A DNA stretch of 64,000 nucleotides from Cognatundibacterium squillarum (GCF_014652435.1 NZ_BMYU01000003.1:124001-188000), one strand, 5' to 3'. Shown: positions 1 to 9,094, counted from the first letter of the stretch. The notes: generated by a model from the letters alone, not told the origin. Translations and numbers: made by a program.

Positions 1-79
1 ACAGCCGGTGGCGAGGGAACATGCCGTCAAACCACGCGGTTTTCAGAAGCTATTTCCATAAGGAAATGAATCAGGCGGA

Positions 80-108
80 ATTCTACGCAAATTGTCGTTT
101 TTATGCAA
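80..108 (-). promoter_or_regulatory. Possible promoter reading out of the window's left edge
   Basis: On the minus strand TTGCAT (103-108) and TAGAAT (80-85) are separated by 17 bp. This could drive a gene lying to the left of the window. Bases 1-79 show no convincing start of that gene. The -35 is poor, so this is only a suggestion. Confidence 0.25.
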
Positions 109-144
109 ACCAAATTCGAAATAATTCGTTAAAAAGCTTGACTT

Positions 145-864
145 TTACAAATTGCCAATGATTTTTCTGTAATTACTTAACCGTCTGATATCGTGTACTG
201 CCACATCCACGCAGGTGGCGGAACGTACGCGACCATCCGGTTTGCGGCCGCTGGCGGGAATGTAATGACGCAGCAACACCGTGCGGATACCCAGTTTGCG
301 GGCCGCACGCAGATTATCGACACTGTCTTCCACCAGCACGCAATCGCGGGCGCGCAAGCGTTCACGGGCAAGGAAATGGCGCAGGAAGCGCACGGAGGGC
401 TTGGGTTGCAACTGGCGGTGCACCCGCATCTGCTCGACCGGCACATGCGCATCGAAATGGGTATGCAAACGCAAATGGCGCAGAACTTTACCGGCGTAAC
501 CGGCAGGGGCATTGGTCAGTAAGATTTTTTTGCCGGGCAACTGGCGCAAACGGCGGCGCAGGCCGCGCTCGGCACGGATCATGGATGTCAGGCCATCGAT
601 ATCATGTGCAGCCTGCAAAAAATGTTCGGCATCCACGCCGTGATGGCGCACCATGCCCAGCATGGTCACGCCGTACTTCAGATAGTATTCCAGCCGCACC
701 CGGTTCACGGTCTCGGCATCGGCCGGGCCGTGATCATCGCCCAGTACACGGGCGATGTAGGCATTCATCAGACGGTTAATTTCCGGGAAAATCGCATGCG
801 ACGCATGGTGCAGCGTGTTATCCAGATCGAACAGCCAGACGCGGCGGGAGCGGGAAGCTGCCAT
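145..864 (-). CDS. Pyrimidine 5'-nucleotidase (HAD superfamily)
   Basis: A 239-residue HAD-fold hydrolase of the SDT1/YjjG-like pyrimidine 5'-nucleotidase type, expected to dephosphorylate UMP/CMP-like nucleotides in the cytoplasm. HAD motif I is LFDLDNTL with the nucleophile pair D13/D15. Motif II is LLTNAP near residue 115, and the acidic motif is VLVEDSVDN near 177-185. The alpha-helical cap lies between motifs I and II. It starts 42 bp after the argB stop on the same strand, so the two are probably co-transcribed, an arrangement common in Burkholderiales. The substrate is inferred from family similarity; the HAD fold is certain. Confidence 0.88.
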   Translation of the reverse strand: MAASRSRRVWLFDLDNTLHHASHAIFPEINRLMNAYIARVLGDDHGPADAETVNRVRLEYYLKYGVTMLGMVRHHGVDAEHFLQAAHDIDGLTSMIRAERGLRRRLRQLPGKKILLTNAPAGYAGKVLRHLRLHTHFDAHVPVEQMRVHRQLQPKPSVRFLRHFLARERLRARDCVLVEDSVDNLRAARKLGIRTVLLRHYIPASGRKPDGRVRSATCVDVAVHDIRRLSNYRKIIGNL

Positions 865-906
865 CAGACAGCACTCCCGAGGTGATGATCTGTCATGCAG
901 TACAGA

Positions 907-1827
907 TCAGTGGCTGCGGATCATGGTACCGAACGCTTGCTCGGTCAACACTTCCAGCAACAGCGAGTGCTCGATACGACCATCGATAATATGCACGGTG
1001 TTCACGCCGGATTTCGCTGCATCCAGTGCGGAAGAAATTTTCGGCAGCATACCGCCGGAAATGGTGCCGTCCGCGAACATTTCATCAATTTCACGCGCTG
1101 TCAGATCAGTCACCAGATTACCCTGTTTATCCAGTACACCCGGAATATTGGTCATCATGATCAGCTTTTCTGCTTTCAGGATTTCCGCAATCTTACCGGC
1201 CACCAGATCAGCATTAATGTTGTAAGCCTGACCATCTTCACCAAAGCCGATAGGCGAAATAATCGGGATGAAAGCGTCGTCCTGCAGCGCTTTTACCACA
1301 GCCGGATTAATCGCTTCGATTTCACCGACGTAACCGATATCCAGCATCTGACCCGGGTTTTCACGGTCCGGCATCAGCATTTTGCGGGCACGGATCAGAC
1401 CACCGTCTTTACCGGTCAGACCCACTGCCTGACCACCGTAGTGGTTAATCAGCATCACGATATCCTGCTGCACTTCACCGCCGAGCACCCATTCCACCAC
1501 TTCCATGGTTTCTTCGTCGGTGATACGCATACCCTGAATAAAATTGCCCTGTTTGCCCATTTTTTTGAGCGCATTGTCGATTTGCGGACCGCCGCCGTGC
1601 ACGACGACCGGGTTCATACCGACCAGTTTGAGCAGAATCACATCGCGTGCGAAGCCGTGTTTCAGACGTTCTTCTGTCATCGCATTCCCACCGTATTTCA
1701 CGACGATAGTTTTGCCGTGGAACTTACGGATGTATGGCAGCGCCTGCGCCAGAATTTCCGCTTTAATAAATGGCTCGACGCCGTCCAGATTGTCCGTCTC
1801 TGCCGCGTGCGCTTGTTTTTCGCTCAT
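907..1827 (-). CDS. argB: Acetylglutamate kinase
   Basis: Phosphorylates N-acetyl-L-glutamate with ATP, the second step of the acetylated arginine pathway, in the cytoplasm. The 306-residue protein has the amino-acid-kinase signatures KYGGNAM (44-50) and VHGGGPQI (76-83). Further on are [16 protein letters not shown] and the ATP-site region [10 protein letters not shown]-like (here [12 protein letters not shown]). The N-terminal helix before residue 40 is typical of the arginine-inhibitable hexameric enzymes, so feedback control by arginine is likely (inference). The start ATG has a GGAAG about 8 bp upstream. It is followed by the pyrimidine nucleotidase gene on the same strand. Confidence 0.97.
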   Translation of the reverse strand: MSEKQAHAAETDNLDGVEPFIKAEILAQALPYIRKFHGKTIVVKYGGNAMTEERLKHGFARDVILLKLVGMNPVVVHGGGPQIDNALKKMGKQGNFIQGMRITDEETMEVVEWVLGGEVQQDIVMLINHYGGQAVGLTGKDGGLIRARKMLMPDRENPGQMLDIGYVGEIEAINPAVVKALQDDAFIPIISPIGFGEDGQAYNINADLVAGKIAEILKAEKLIMMTNIPGVLDKQGNLVTDLTAREIDEMFADGTISGGMLPKISSALDAAKSGVNTVHIIDGRIEHSLLLEVLTEQAFGTMIRSH

Positions 1828-1927
1828 AATGAGGGCTTCCTGTAATCAAAAAGAAGGAAAAATGTGTGTTGTGCCGGATTTTACCCCGAAACTTTACGAT
1901 TTCCCGTCTTGAAGAAAGCCTGTCCGC

Positions 1928-2485
1928 ATGAATCTTTTTGCTGAATTGGAAAACCTGCGCCCCGCCCTGCTGCGTTTTGCCTTTTTGCAATTGCGCCAGC
2001 AAAGCGCCGCTGAAGATGCCGTGCAGGAAACCCTGCTTGCAGTACTGGAAAAACCGGATGCGTTTCAGGGCAATTCCAGCCTGCGCACCTATGTCACCGG
2101 TATCCTGAAATTCAAAGTCATCGACCACTTACGCAGCCTGCAGCGCGAACAGCCGCTGACACCGCTGGATGATGAACATGAAGCCGATGTGATCGACAGC
2201 CTGTTTCTGCAAAACGGCCACACCGTACAAATGCCGAATGCCTGGCGCACGCCGGACAGCGAACTGGAACAGCAGGATTTTTTCCGCATCATGGAAATGT
2301 GTCTGGAAAAACTGCCGGAAAAAACTGCCCGTGTTTTTCTGATGCGCGAATGGCTGGATATCACCAGTGAAGAAATCTGTCAGGATCTGGGCCTGAGTTC
2401 GTCTAATCTGTGGGTGCTGCTGTACCGCGCCCGTCTGCGTCTGCGTGAATGTCTGGATTTACACTGGTTCGGGAACAGGAGTTAA
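1928..2485 (+). CDS. ECF-type RNA polymerase sigma-70 factor
   Basis: A 185-residue two-domain sigma factor. Region 2 covers roughly residues 7-70 (core binding and -10 recognition: AAEDAVQETLLAVL, then the FKVIDHLRS helix). Region 4 covers about 115-180 (LPEKTARVFLMREW, then an HTH ending in LLYRARLRLRECL). It resembles the TIGR02943 group of proteobacterial ECF sigma factors. The anti-sigma gene starts 2 bp after its stop, a standard sigma/anti-sigma pair. The start codon has no strong Shine-Dalgarno. Targets and inducing stress cannot be told from sequence; no clear self-type promoter was found upstream. Confidence 0.92.
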   Translation: MNLFAELENLRPALLRFAFLQLRQQSAAEDAVQETLLAVLEKPDAFQGNSSLRTYVTGILKFKVIDHLRSLQREQPLTPLDDEHEADVIDSLFLQNGHTVQMPNAWRTPDSELEQQDFFRIMEMCLEKLPEKTARVFLMREWLDITSEEICQDLGLSSSNLWVLLYRARLRLRECLDLHWFGNRS

Positions 2486-2487
2486 GC

Positions 2488-2700
2488 ATGGGATTACTGA
2501 TTAAATGCCGCGAGGCACACCAGCTGGTATCGGAAGGCATGGACCGTCCCTTGTCGCTGGGCGAGCGTTCGCAAGTGCGTCTGCATCTGGCGATGTGCGA
2601 TGCCTGCAGCCGCTTTGAACAGCAAATGCATATGCTGCGTGACAATCTGCGCCAGCTGCCTGAGCATTTGCATACCGGACAAGATAAAGAACAGCCCTGA
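2488..2700 (+). CDS. Zinc-finger anti-sigma factor (ZAS/zf-HC2 type)
   Basis: A 70-residue cytoplasmic protein with the zinc-binding anti-sigma signature H33-x3-C37-x2-C40 and an upstream C7/H11, as in RsrA/ChrR-type ZAS domains. It has no membrane segment, so it should act as a soluble partner that holds the adjacent sigma factor, possibly releasing it on thiol oxidation (inference from the family). ATG 2488 was chosen because CAGGAG ends 6 bp before it; an in-frame upstream codon would overlap the sigma gene. Gene order and 2-bp spacing support translational coupling. Confidence 0.85.
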   Translation: MGLLIKCREAHQLVSEGMDRPLSLGERSQVRLHLAMCDACSRFEQQMHMLRDNLRQLPEHLHTGQDKEQP

Positions 2701-2796
2701 GCTGCTGTAAAAACCGGCCGCCGGCAACAGACAAGAAGGATTTCAGTTACCATACGCGCTCTGCTCAATCCGCTACTATTTTGTCAGGAACTCAGT

Positions 2797-3504
2797 ATGT
2801 CCAACGAGACTTCCACCGCTTACAAGGCGGTCAATATTCCGGTGTCACAACGTATCCGCGAACGCGTCGTCGCCAGCAATACCCGTTTCCATGCCAATGA
2901 CAATATTGCGGCGTTTATTGAAGACGGCGAACTCCCGGAGCTGCAAGCTGAAGTCGCTGCCAAAATGCAGGAAGTACTGCAAAGTCTGGTGATTGATACC
3001 GATAGCGACCACAACACCCAGGATACCGCGCGCCGTGTCGCGAAAATGTTTATCAACGAAGTGTTCCGTGGCCGCTATGTCAGCATGCCTTCGGTGACCG
3101 AGTTTCCGAATGCCTCGCATCTGAACGAGCTGATGATCATCGGCCCGATCACCGTGCGCAGCGCCTGCTCCCATCATCTGTGCCCTATCATCGGTAAAGT
3201 CTGGATCGGCGTGATGCCGAACGAGCATTCGAATCTGATCGGCTTGTCCAAGTATGCGCGTATTGCCGACTGGATCATGAGCCGTCCGCAGATTCAGGAA
3301 GAAGCCGTGGTGCAGCTGGCCGATGCGCTGCAGGAAAAAATGCAACCGGATGGTCTGGCCGTTGTGATGGAAGCCGACCACTTCTGTATGCACTGGCGCG
3401 GCGTGAAAGACAGCGATTCCAAAATGATTAACAGCGTGATGCACGGCTCTTTCCTGAAAGACCCGAATCTGCGCCGCGAATTTTTATCTCTGATTAAACG
3501 TTAA
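2797..3504 (+). CDS. folE: GTP cyclohydrolase I
   Basis: Converts GTP to 7,8-dihydroneopterin triphosphate, the first committed step toward tetrahydrofolate and other pterins. The 235-residue protein has the zinc ligands C124 and H127 in SACSHHLCP and C197 in HFCMHW. It also has the conserved GLSKYARI segment, so it is a type I (zinc) enzyme rather than FolE2. A Shine-Dalgarno (AGGA) precedes ATG 2797. The BLUF photoreceptor gene starts 17 bp after its stop, so both are probably on one transcript. It is somewhat longer at the N terminus than the E. coli enzyme, which is common in beta-proteobacteria. Confidence 0.95.
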   Translation: MSNETSTAYKAVNIPVSQRIRERVVASNTRFHANDNIAAFIEDGELPELQAEVAAKMQEVLQSLVIDTDSDHNTQDTARRVAKMFINEVFRGRYVSMPSVTEFPNASHLNELMIIGPITVRSACSHHLCPIIGKVWIGVMPNEHSNLIGLSKYARIADWIMSRPQIQEEAVVQLADALQEKMQPDGLAVVMEADHFCMHWRGVKDSDSKMINSVMHGSFLKDPNLRREFLSLIKR

Positions 3505-3521
3505 TACGACAGGAGAGCATC

Positions 3522-3947
3522 ATGCTAGTCCGCCTGCTGTACGCCAGCCGTCCGGCTGAACAAAATGTGTGTGATGTCGTGCAATCCATTCTGCAGCAAT
3601 CGCATGCGCACAATCCGCAAAACGGCATTACCGGCGTGCTGTGCCACACCGAGCAAGTGTTTATTCAGGTACTGGAAGGCGGCCGCGAAGCGGTGAATGC
3701 GCTGTACGGACATATCCTGCGCGACCCGCGTCACAAAGATGTGGTGCTGCTCGATTACGAAGAAATTCAGGAACGCCGTTATGCAGGCTGGACCATGGGC
3801 CAAGTGAATATGAGCCGCGTGAATCCGTCTATCCTGCTGCGCTATTCCCCGCTGCCGGTGCTGGACCCGCATACTATGTCCGGCAAAATGCTGATGGCAC
3901 TGCTGGATGAGCTGATGGCTACCGCATCGATTGTTGGCCGCATCTGA
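3522..3947 (+). CDS. BLUF-domain blue-light sensor (FAD binding)
   Basis: A 141-residue stand-alone BLUF protein. The flavin-contacting residues are all present: Y7 in RLLYASR, N34 in NGITGVL, Q49 in FIQVLEG, and W90/M92 in GWTMG. The Tyr-Gln pair is what supports the BLUF photocycle in known members. No output domain (EAL, GGDEF, cyclase) is attached; only about 40 residues follow the BLUF core, as in short PixD/BlrB-type proteins, so it must act through a partner. GAGAG precedes the ATG. It lies 17 bp behind folE and is followed by a terminator, forming a two-gene unit. Confidence 0.93.
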   Translation: MLVRLLYASRPAEQNVCDVVQSILQQSHAHNPQNGITGVLCHTEQVFIQVLEGGREAVNALYGHILRDPRHKDVVLLDYEEIQERRYAGWTMGQVNMSRVNPSILLRYSPLPVLDPHTMSGKMLMALLDELMATASIVGRI

Positions 3948-3971
3948 ATTCTGCCAGCACTGAATCGTCAC

Positions 3972-4000
3972 AAGGCTGCCTGTAGGCAGCCTTTTGTTTT
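3972..4000 (+). terminator. Rho-independent terminator after folE-BLUF
   Basis: Stem AAGGCTGCC (3972-3980) pairs with GGCAGCCTT (3985-3993) around a TGTA loop, followed by TTGTTTT. It lies 24 bp after the BLUF stop. Confidence 0.9.
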
Positions 4001-4049
4001 AGCCAGTTGATTGGCCAGTGCGATTTACCGCAGTGATTAACCTCTGCGC

Positions 4050-4367
4050 TTATTCCGGATTTTCAGAACAAATATCGATCGCATCATCCTTCGCTTTTTG
4101 CCGGATACGTGCGATTTCTTTCTGCTCTTTTTCTTTTAATACCCTGAGTTTTTCTTCATCTTTTTCAGCACTGATGTCGGCTTTTATTTGCTTCAGCAGC
4201 ACCGATCTTTCTTTGTGAAGTTCAGTAAAGCGCACCTCACCCACTTTTTCACATTCCGCACGCGGCCGTGCCTTACGTGAACCCAGATCGATTTGCCCGG
4301 CAGCCGAGACCGAAACACTGATCACAACAACGCCCAGTAAAGTTTTCAAAACTGCGGGTAGTGCCAT
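4050..4367 (-). CDS. Small secreted coiled-coil protein of unknown function
   Basis: A 105-residue protein I do not recognise. Residues 1-24 are a plausible signal peptide ending in VSAAG. The rest is charged and largely helical: about residues 50-92 are rich in Lys/Glu with heptad-like spacing (LLKQIKADISAEK..., LRVLKEKEQKEIARI). Cysteines at C39 and C99 could form a periplasmic disulfide. The ATG has a clear CAGGAGATATCC leader, so the gene is likely real. It is the last gene on the minus strand before the BLUF terminator and lies 169 bp downstream of a TonB receptor gene, separated by a degraded copy of the dispersed repeat. Confidence 0.7.
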   Translation of the reverse strand: MALPAVLKTLLGVVVISVSVSAAGQIDLGSRKARPRAECEKVGEVRFTELHKERSVLLKQIKADISAEKDEEKLRVLKEKEQKEIARIRQKAKDDAIDICSENPE

Positions 4368-4417
4368 GGATATCTCCTGTTTTTTCTCTGAAAGTTGTTT
4401 AACCGAAAAAATGCCTT

Positions 4418-4520
4418 AAATGCGGTGTTCAGCACAGAAAAAACCAGCAAAATCCCGGATGTCGGCAGAAACACTGGCGCTCCGGGCAGGTGGTTTTTCA
4501 GGTGAATGCGGACTTTTGCA
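4418..4520 (+). repeat. Degraded copy of the 84-bp dispersed intergenic repeat
   Basis: Starts with AAATGCGGTGTTCAGCACAG (4418-4437), identical to the start of the better copies. It then continues with an interrupted middle (GTCGGCAGAAA..CTGGC..TCCGGG) and ends near GAATGCGGA (4504-4512). The flank CCGAAAAAATGCC just before it also matches flanks of other copies. It lies between two minus-strand genes. Confidence 0.55.
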
Positions 4521-4536
4521 TAGTCTCCGCGACAAA

Positions 4537-6819
4537 TTACAAGCTGAACTCACCGCGCAGACTGACCCGCATATTCCCGTCGGTGACGGTACGGGTATCG
4601 AGCGTACCGGCGCTGGTTTCATAGCGGCTGATACGGTTGCTGTCCTGACGCAGCAGACCGCTCATGTTCAGCACCAGCTTAGCGCGCGGATTAATCGTCC
4701 ATGCGGCGCTGGCATCCAGCGTGGTCTGATGCGAGCTGTAAGTACGGCGGTTCAGGTTATTGCGCAGCCAGTCGCCAGGCTGCCAGCTGGCATTCATATC
4801 CAGTTTCACCGGTGCCGCGGCAAGTTGATATGTCATACCGAGTTTAGCGCGCCACGGCAGACTGCCATCAACACGGTTATCCGGCCCCGGCCAGTCTTTC
4901 AGTTCAGATCTGGCCCAGCCTGCACTGCCGCGCACATCCAGCTTCGGTGCATCCTGCAGCCAGTCTTTCGCACTCAGTCGCCATTCCAGATTCACGCCGG
5001 TCACATCCGCATCGCCCAGATTGGCCGGACGCTGCACCCAGCGCGGTACCGTTGCCCACGCCACCGGCATTTGCACTAACTCTGTGCCGGTCTTTCCCTG
5101 AATCTGGCGCGTGTAGGCTTCCAGCGTCAGTTTGCTGTCACCCTGCAGCGGATGTTCGTAACTGAGGTTCAGCGCCAGTGCTTTTTCCGGACGCAGATTC
5201 GGGTTGCCGGTGCTGTCCGGCGTATCTATCGTGTTGGCGCCGCAAGCTGCGCCGGGCACACACGGTGCCAGTGAATTTACCGAGGGGTGCATCAGCAGGG
5301 TGTCGGTCTCCACTTCTTTTAAACTGCGTGCCAGCGACAAACGGAACTGTTGTTTAGGATTGCCGGCCAGCTTTTTTGCGATGTGCAGCGATGGCGACAC
5401 CACGCGGAAACTGACACTGGTATTGCCCGATACTTCCTGCCCCTCGCTGCGCTGCTCCGCCACCGATACACCGGCATTCACTGCCAGCAAAGGATCCGCC
5501 CGCCAGTCATCCTGAATAAACACGCGGCGCTTTTGTTCCCATTGCGAATACTGCATTCCCAGTGCCGCCAGACTGCTGTCAGCCAGACCGTTATAACGAT
5601 AGGACTTTTCAGGTGTCTTAAAGTCTTGTTCCAACTGCAGTCCGGCACGAACGCGGTGCCCGCCGCTGAAGGTTTTACGCTGCGTGAACGCAATCAGCCA
5701 GCTGTTGCTGAGCTCTTCAGAGCTGTCTTCACGTAAGCCTGAAATGGCATTGCCTGAGGTACCGGCACTGATGTCATTACGCTGAGAATTATCGCTGCTC
5801 CGCATCAGCGATCTGCGCAGATTCAGCTCACTTTCGCCCCAGTCCTCATCTTCATATTGCCAGTTCAGCGGCAGCTGTATGCTGGACATCTCCCAGCGGG
5901 AACGACTGTGTGTCAGCAAACTGCCGCCGCTCTGCCACTGACGACTTGCCTGAGTTTCCGTCTGATTCCGCAACCCGCCGGCACCCGGCTTCAGACTGAG
6001 ACTGCCGTGCTCCAGTCTGCGCACCAGTTCAAACGCCATCGCGACAGTCTGATAACGTTCCCAGCGGTAGCGCTGTGCCTGATACTGCGGCAGCACCAGT
6101 CCGCCCGCATTCAGGGTTTGCTGTTCGACGGAATTGCTGCGTTTATCTTTCTGACTCGAAGACAAATGCAAATTGGTGCTGAACGGACTTTCAGGATCGG
6201 ACTGACTCAGATTCCATGCACCGCTGAATTCCGCTGAGCTACCGTTCAGACCCGTTTGCGCAGACACCGTTTGCCTTTGCTGGCGCATATGCTTGCGCAA
6301 CACCACATTGATGGTGCCGGCAATACTGAAAGGCCCGGTTTCTGCGGTGGAGGATTTGATGATTTCAATCCGCTCCACTTCGCTCAGATCAATATTATTG
6401 ATATCCCGTCCGGCTGGCGGCAAACCGTCAATCAGAATCTGGGTATAACCGGGCAATCCGAGCAAACCCAGCCTGCCGTCTTTGCCGACCGTGATGGCTG
6501 GCTCCCGCTTCAGTAATTCATTCACATTCTGTAAGCCACTGTCGCGAATCTGTGCTCGACCGATAATCACTTTTGCCGCCGCGAAATCACGCGCTGCATC
6601 TTCCGCTGCGCCGCTGACCGTGACTTTTTGCGCTGCTGGCTGAGCGGCCCTGGCTGGCTGTTCCGCGTTTGTATTGCTTGCTGCACCAACTTTAGTGACG
6701 GCAGGCGCTGCGTTTTTTTCCGGTACGGCATCTGCCGGTAAAACCGTATTTGTTTGCGCCCAGGTGCTGCCACTCAGCGCCAGACCTGCCAGCGCCCACT
6801 GCATTGTTTTCACTGCCAC
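4537..6819 (-). CDS. TonB-dependent outer-membrane receptor
   Basis: About 760 residues, with a signal peptide (VAVKTMQWALAGLALSGSTWAQ at the start), a plug domain (about residues 75-190, including LLKREPAITV, ILIDGLPPAGR and IEIIKSSTAETGPF) and a 22-strand-type barrel rich in aromatic-ended strands. GTG 6819 was chosen because GGAG lies 7 bp upstream and it directly precedes the signal peptide. An upstream ATG at 6897 would add 26 residues that fit a signal peptide poorly. The last residue is Leu (EFSL) rather than the usual Phe. The ligand is unknown: siderophore or another large nutrient. No transport partners are adjacent. Confidence 0.88.
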   Translation of the reverse strand: MAVKTMQWALAGLALSGSTWAQTNTVLPADAVPEKNAAPAVTKVGAASNTNAEQPARAAQPAAQKVTVSGAAEDAARDFAAAKVIIGRAQIRDSGLQNVNELLKREPAITVGKDGRLGLLGLPGYTQILIDGLPPAGRDINNIDLSEVERIEIIKSSTAETGPFSIAGTINVVLRKHMRQQRQTVSAQTGLNGSSAEFSGAWNLSQSDPESPFSTNLHLSSSQKDKRSNSVEQQTLNAGGLVLPQYQAQRYRWERYQTVAMAFELVRRLEHGSLSLKPGAGGLRNQTETQASRQWQSGGSLLTHSRSRWEMSSIQLPLNWQYEDEDWGESELNLRRSLMRSSDNSQRNDISAGTSGNAISGLREDSSEELSNSWLIAFTQRKTFSGGHRVRAGLQLEQDFKTPEKSYRYNGLADSSLAALGMQYSQWEQKRRVFIQDDWRADPLLAVNAGVSVAEQRSEGQEVSGNTSVSFRVVSPSLHIAKKLAGNPKQQFRLSLARSLKEVETDTLLMHPSVNSLAPCVPGAACGANTIDTPDSTGNPNLRPEKALALNLSYEHPLQGDSKLTLEAYTRQIQGKTGTELVQMPVAWATVPRWVQRPANLGDADVTGVNLEWRLSAKDWLQDAPKLDVRGSAGWARSELKDWPGPDNRVDGSLPWRAKLGMTYQLAAAPVKLDMNASWQPGDWLRNNLNRRTYSSHQTTLDASAAWTINPRAKLVLNMSGLLRQDSNRISRYETSAGTLDTRTVTDGNMRVSLRGEFSL

Positions 6820-6935
6820 TCTCTCACTCCGGATCAGTTCAACCACCAATAAAAAACATTCAGAATTCAGCGACATAGACCTGATTACTTGCCGCAAAGA
6901 AAAAGCAGCATACGGTAATTTTATGCATTGATCTA

Positions 6936-6952
6936 TATCTTTTTGAAAGATA
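6936..6952. promoter_or_regulatory. Inverted repeat upstream of the TonB receptor (possible operator)
   Basis: TATCTTT and AAAGATA face each other across 3 bp, about 120 bp upstream of the receptor start in an otherwise empty 270-bp gap. It does not match the Fur consensus well. The regulator is unknown. Confidence 0.3.
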
Positions 6953-7015
6953 AAAGCACAATACTATGCGTAGCAGACGATGCGCCGGAACACGTTTGCA
7001 AAGAAATGACGCAAC

Positions 7016-7058
7016 GGAAAAAGAAACGCCATATCACCGGTGAGTGGCGATATGGCGT
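7016..7058 (-). terminator. Rho-independent terminator after lemA-M48 operon
   Basis: Arms ACGCCATATC (7026-7035) and GATATGGCGT (7049-7058). Read on the minus strand the hairpin is followed by TTTCTTTTTCC. It lies 34 bp past the protease stop. Confidence 0.85.
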
Positions 7059-7091
7059 GCAGAAGTACGGATAAAACTATAAAGCGTTTTC

Positions 7092-9077
7092 TTAAGACAG
7101 ATCTTGCAGCATGGCTGGCAAATCCGGTACCGGCATATCAATCGCGGCGCACACACTGCGCAGCAATTCATGGGTACGTGCCGATGACAGACTGTTCTGT
7201 GCCTGCGCAATTTGCAGCATACCGCGTATCAGCATCGGTTTTGCCAGCGGTGCCAGTTGATTCAGCTGCGCCAGTGCAGCGCGTACCGCCTGATAATCCA
7301 GCTGATCGGGATTGGTCCAGTCTGTCGCCTGTAATTGCAGATTGCGCAGCGAAGCAGCGCCCTGCATAAACATTTGCTGACGGGTCGCTGCATCGCCTTG
7401 CGGCACCAGCGATAACACCAGCGCGACTTCTTTGCGCAAAGGCACCAGATCAGCGTAGCGCACTTTCACCGCACGGGCCGCCTGCGGATTCAGCCTTTGT
7501 TCCAGAATCGCCTGCAGTACAAACTCGGTTTCACTGACGCGGCCATCGGCTTGTATCAGCGCCGCCACCACGCTCAGCAATTGCTGGCGGGTATTTTCCG
7601 GCAAACGTTTCAGCGCCGGCATCGCCAGATCCAGCAAAGGCAGACGCTGCAAGGCCGTGATACCTGCTGCAGCCCGTAAAGCAGCCTGCAGCGCCGCAGC
7701 GTCCGCCAGACCTGCGCGCAGAATCTGTTGCTGCTGTTGCTGTGCCTGTGCAGTCTGCGACTGATCACACACCATTGCACAGACCAGCAAGGCCGCAGAC
7801 TGCGGTTCGCGTGCCAGCGCCCGCGCATCATCGGGCATTGCCAGGCCGGATTTGAGTAAATGGCTGTTATCAGCAGCCCGCGCCGGATTGCCTGCATGAT
7901 GACCAAAGCCTTCATCGCCATGCACGCCACTCTGCGCTGCAGTAAACGCTTGCTGGGATGCAGAGCCGCCGCTGAAACTGCTGAACTGACTGCTCAGTGA
8001 AGACTGGGTATTGCCTTCATTTCCGAACTCGTCATCATCCAGTACATCCGCTTGTACAAACTGCACATCTTTGCCGTACACGCGACGCAGCCGTTCTTCC
8101 AGCGGCGGATGGGTAGCAAACATGCCGGACAAAAATGATGGCCGTGCCGCGCCCAGAAACATATGCGATAACTGCTCTGCTTTGCTGCTTTGTATCGCAG
8201 AGCCGCAACCTGTTTCGACACTGAGGCCACCGATTTTTTGTAAAGCACCACCGATGCCCTGCGGGTTACGGGTGAATTGCACCGCACTGGCATCCGCCAG
8301 AAATTCACGCTGACGTGAAATTGCCGACTGAATCAGACGTCCGAAAAAAATACCGACGTAACCGACCACAAACAGCACAATACCGACCACCAGCATAATC
8401 ATGCCGAGCGATGGTCCTTTATCATCTTTGCTGCGTGAACCGCCACTGAAGCGCGCACCCCATTCAAACAGTTCGCGCCCGAACAGCGCCAGCATCTGAA
8501 TACCAAATAAGACGCCGATAAGCTGGATATTCATCCGCATATCACCGTTCAGAATATGGCTGAATTCATGTCCGACCACGCCCTGCAGTTCATCGCGATT
8601 CAGGCGTTCCAGCGTACCGCGTGTCACCGCGACCACTGCCTGATTCTGTTGAAAACCGGCGGCAAACGCATTGATACCGTCTTCTTCGTCCAGTATGTAC
8701 ACGTTCGGACACGCGATGCCGGATGCCAGCGCCATTTCTTCAACCACATTCAGCAGACGACGCTCGTGCAGATCGGTGGAATCCGGTGACACCAGACGGC
8801 CACCGGCCATTTCAGCAACCGCATCACCACCGTCGCGTAACTGAAAGATCTGATACAGCGTTCCGAGTCCGATGAACAACAGCACACCTATCGTGATCGC
8901 AATAAAAAAGCCCTGCGGATAGCGCACCGGCCCGTGGCCGCGCATGGCATATTGCCACGCCACTGCCAGCGTGATGTTGACCACCACAACGATGGCAGTG
9001 ACAGCCAGCCCGAACAAGATCAGCAACTTGCGGCTTTCACGTCGCGCATGGTCCTGTTGCTCAAAAAAATTGTTCAT
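7092..9077 (-). CDS. HtpX-like M48 membrane metalloprotease with long C-terminal extension
   Basis: A 661-residue protein. TM helices lie at about 18-42 and 56-78. The zinc site is HEFSH (170-174), with a later glutamate ligand in SRQREFLADASAVQF. Two more hydrophobic segments lie near 182-198 and 225-250. This first half matches HtpX/M48B proteases with a cytoplasm-facing active site. From about residue 350 to the end there is a soluble extension (a Ser/Gly/Gln-rich linker, then helical sequence with AALIQADGRVSETEFVLQAILEQRL, which looks TerB-like). This extension is absent from classical HtpX (about 290 residues). It lies 17 bp behind lemA, the usual LemA/protease pairing. Role in membrane-protein quality control is inferred. 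Confidence 0.88.
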   Translation of the reverse strand: MNNFFEQQDHARRESRKLLILFGLAVTAIVVVVNITLAVAWQYAMRGHGPVRYPQGFFIAITIGVLLFIGLGTLYQIFQLRDGGDAVAEMAGGRLVSPDSTDLHERRLLNVVEEMALASGIACPNVYILDEEDGINAFAAGFQQNQAVVAVTRGTLERLNRDELQGVVGHEFSHILNGDMRMNIQLIGVLFGIQMLALFGRELFEWGARFSGGSRSKDDKGPSLGMIMLVVGIVLFVVGYVGIFFGRLIQSAISRQREFLADASAVQFTRNPQGIGGALQKIGGLSVETGCGSAIQSSKAEQLSHMFLGAARPSFLSGMFATHPPLEERLRRVYGKDVQFVQADVLDDDEFGNEGNTQSSLSSQFSSFSGGSASQQAFTAAQSGVHGDEGFGHHAGNPARAADNSHLLKSGLAMPDDARALAREPQSAALLVCAMVCDQSQTAQAQQQQQQILRAGLADAAALQAALRAAAGITALQRLPLLDLAMPALKRLPENTRQQLLSVVAALIQADGRVSETEFVLQAILEQRLNPQAARAVKVRYADLVPLRKEVALVLSLVPQGDAATRQQMFMQGAASLRNLQLQATDWTNPDQLDYQAVRAALAQLNQLAPLAKPMLIRGMLQIAQAQNSLSSARTHELLRSVCAAIDMPVPDLPAMLQDLS

Positions 9078-9094
9078 GACGATTCAAACCGGAA

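Noticed and set aside
895-1845. 316-codon open frame opposite argB
   Set aside because: Antisense shadow of argB; no motifs, no ribosome site.
1880-1920. ECF-type promoter (GAAACTT ... CGTC) upstream of the sigma factor gene
   Set aside because: The spacer between the two motifs is about 10 bp, too short for an ECF promoter (about 15-17 bp).
6936-6952. Fur box upstream of the first TonB receptor
   Set aside because: The palindrome lacks the GATAAT-type hexamers; kept only as an unnamed inverted repeat.
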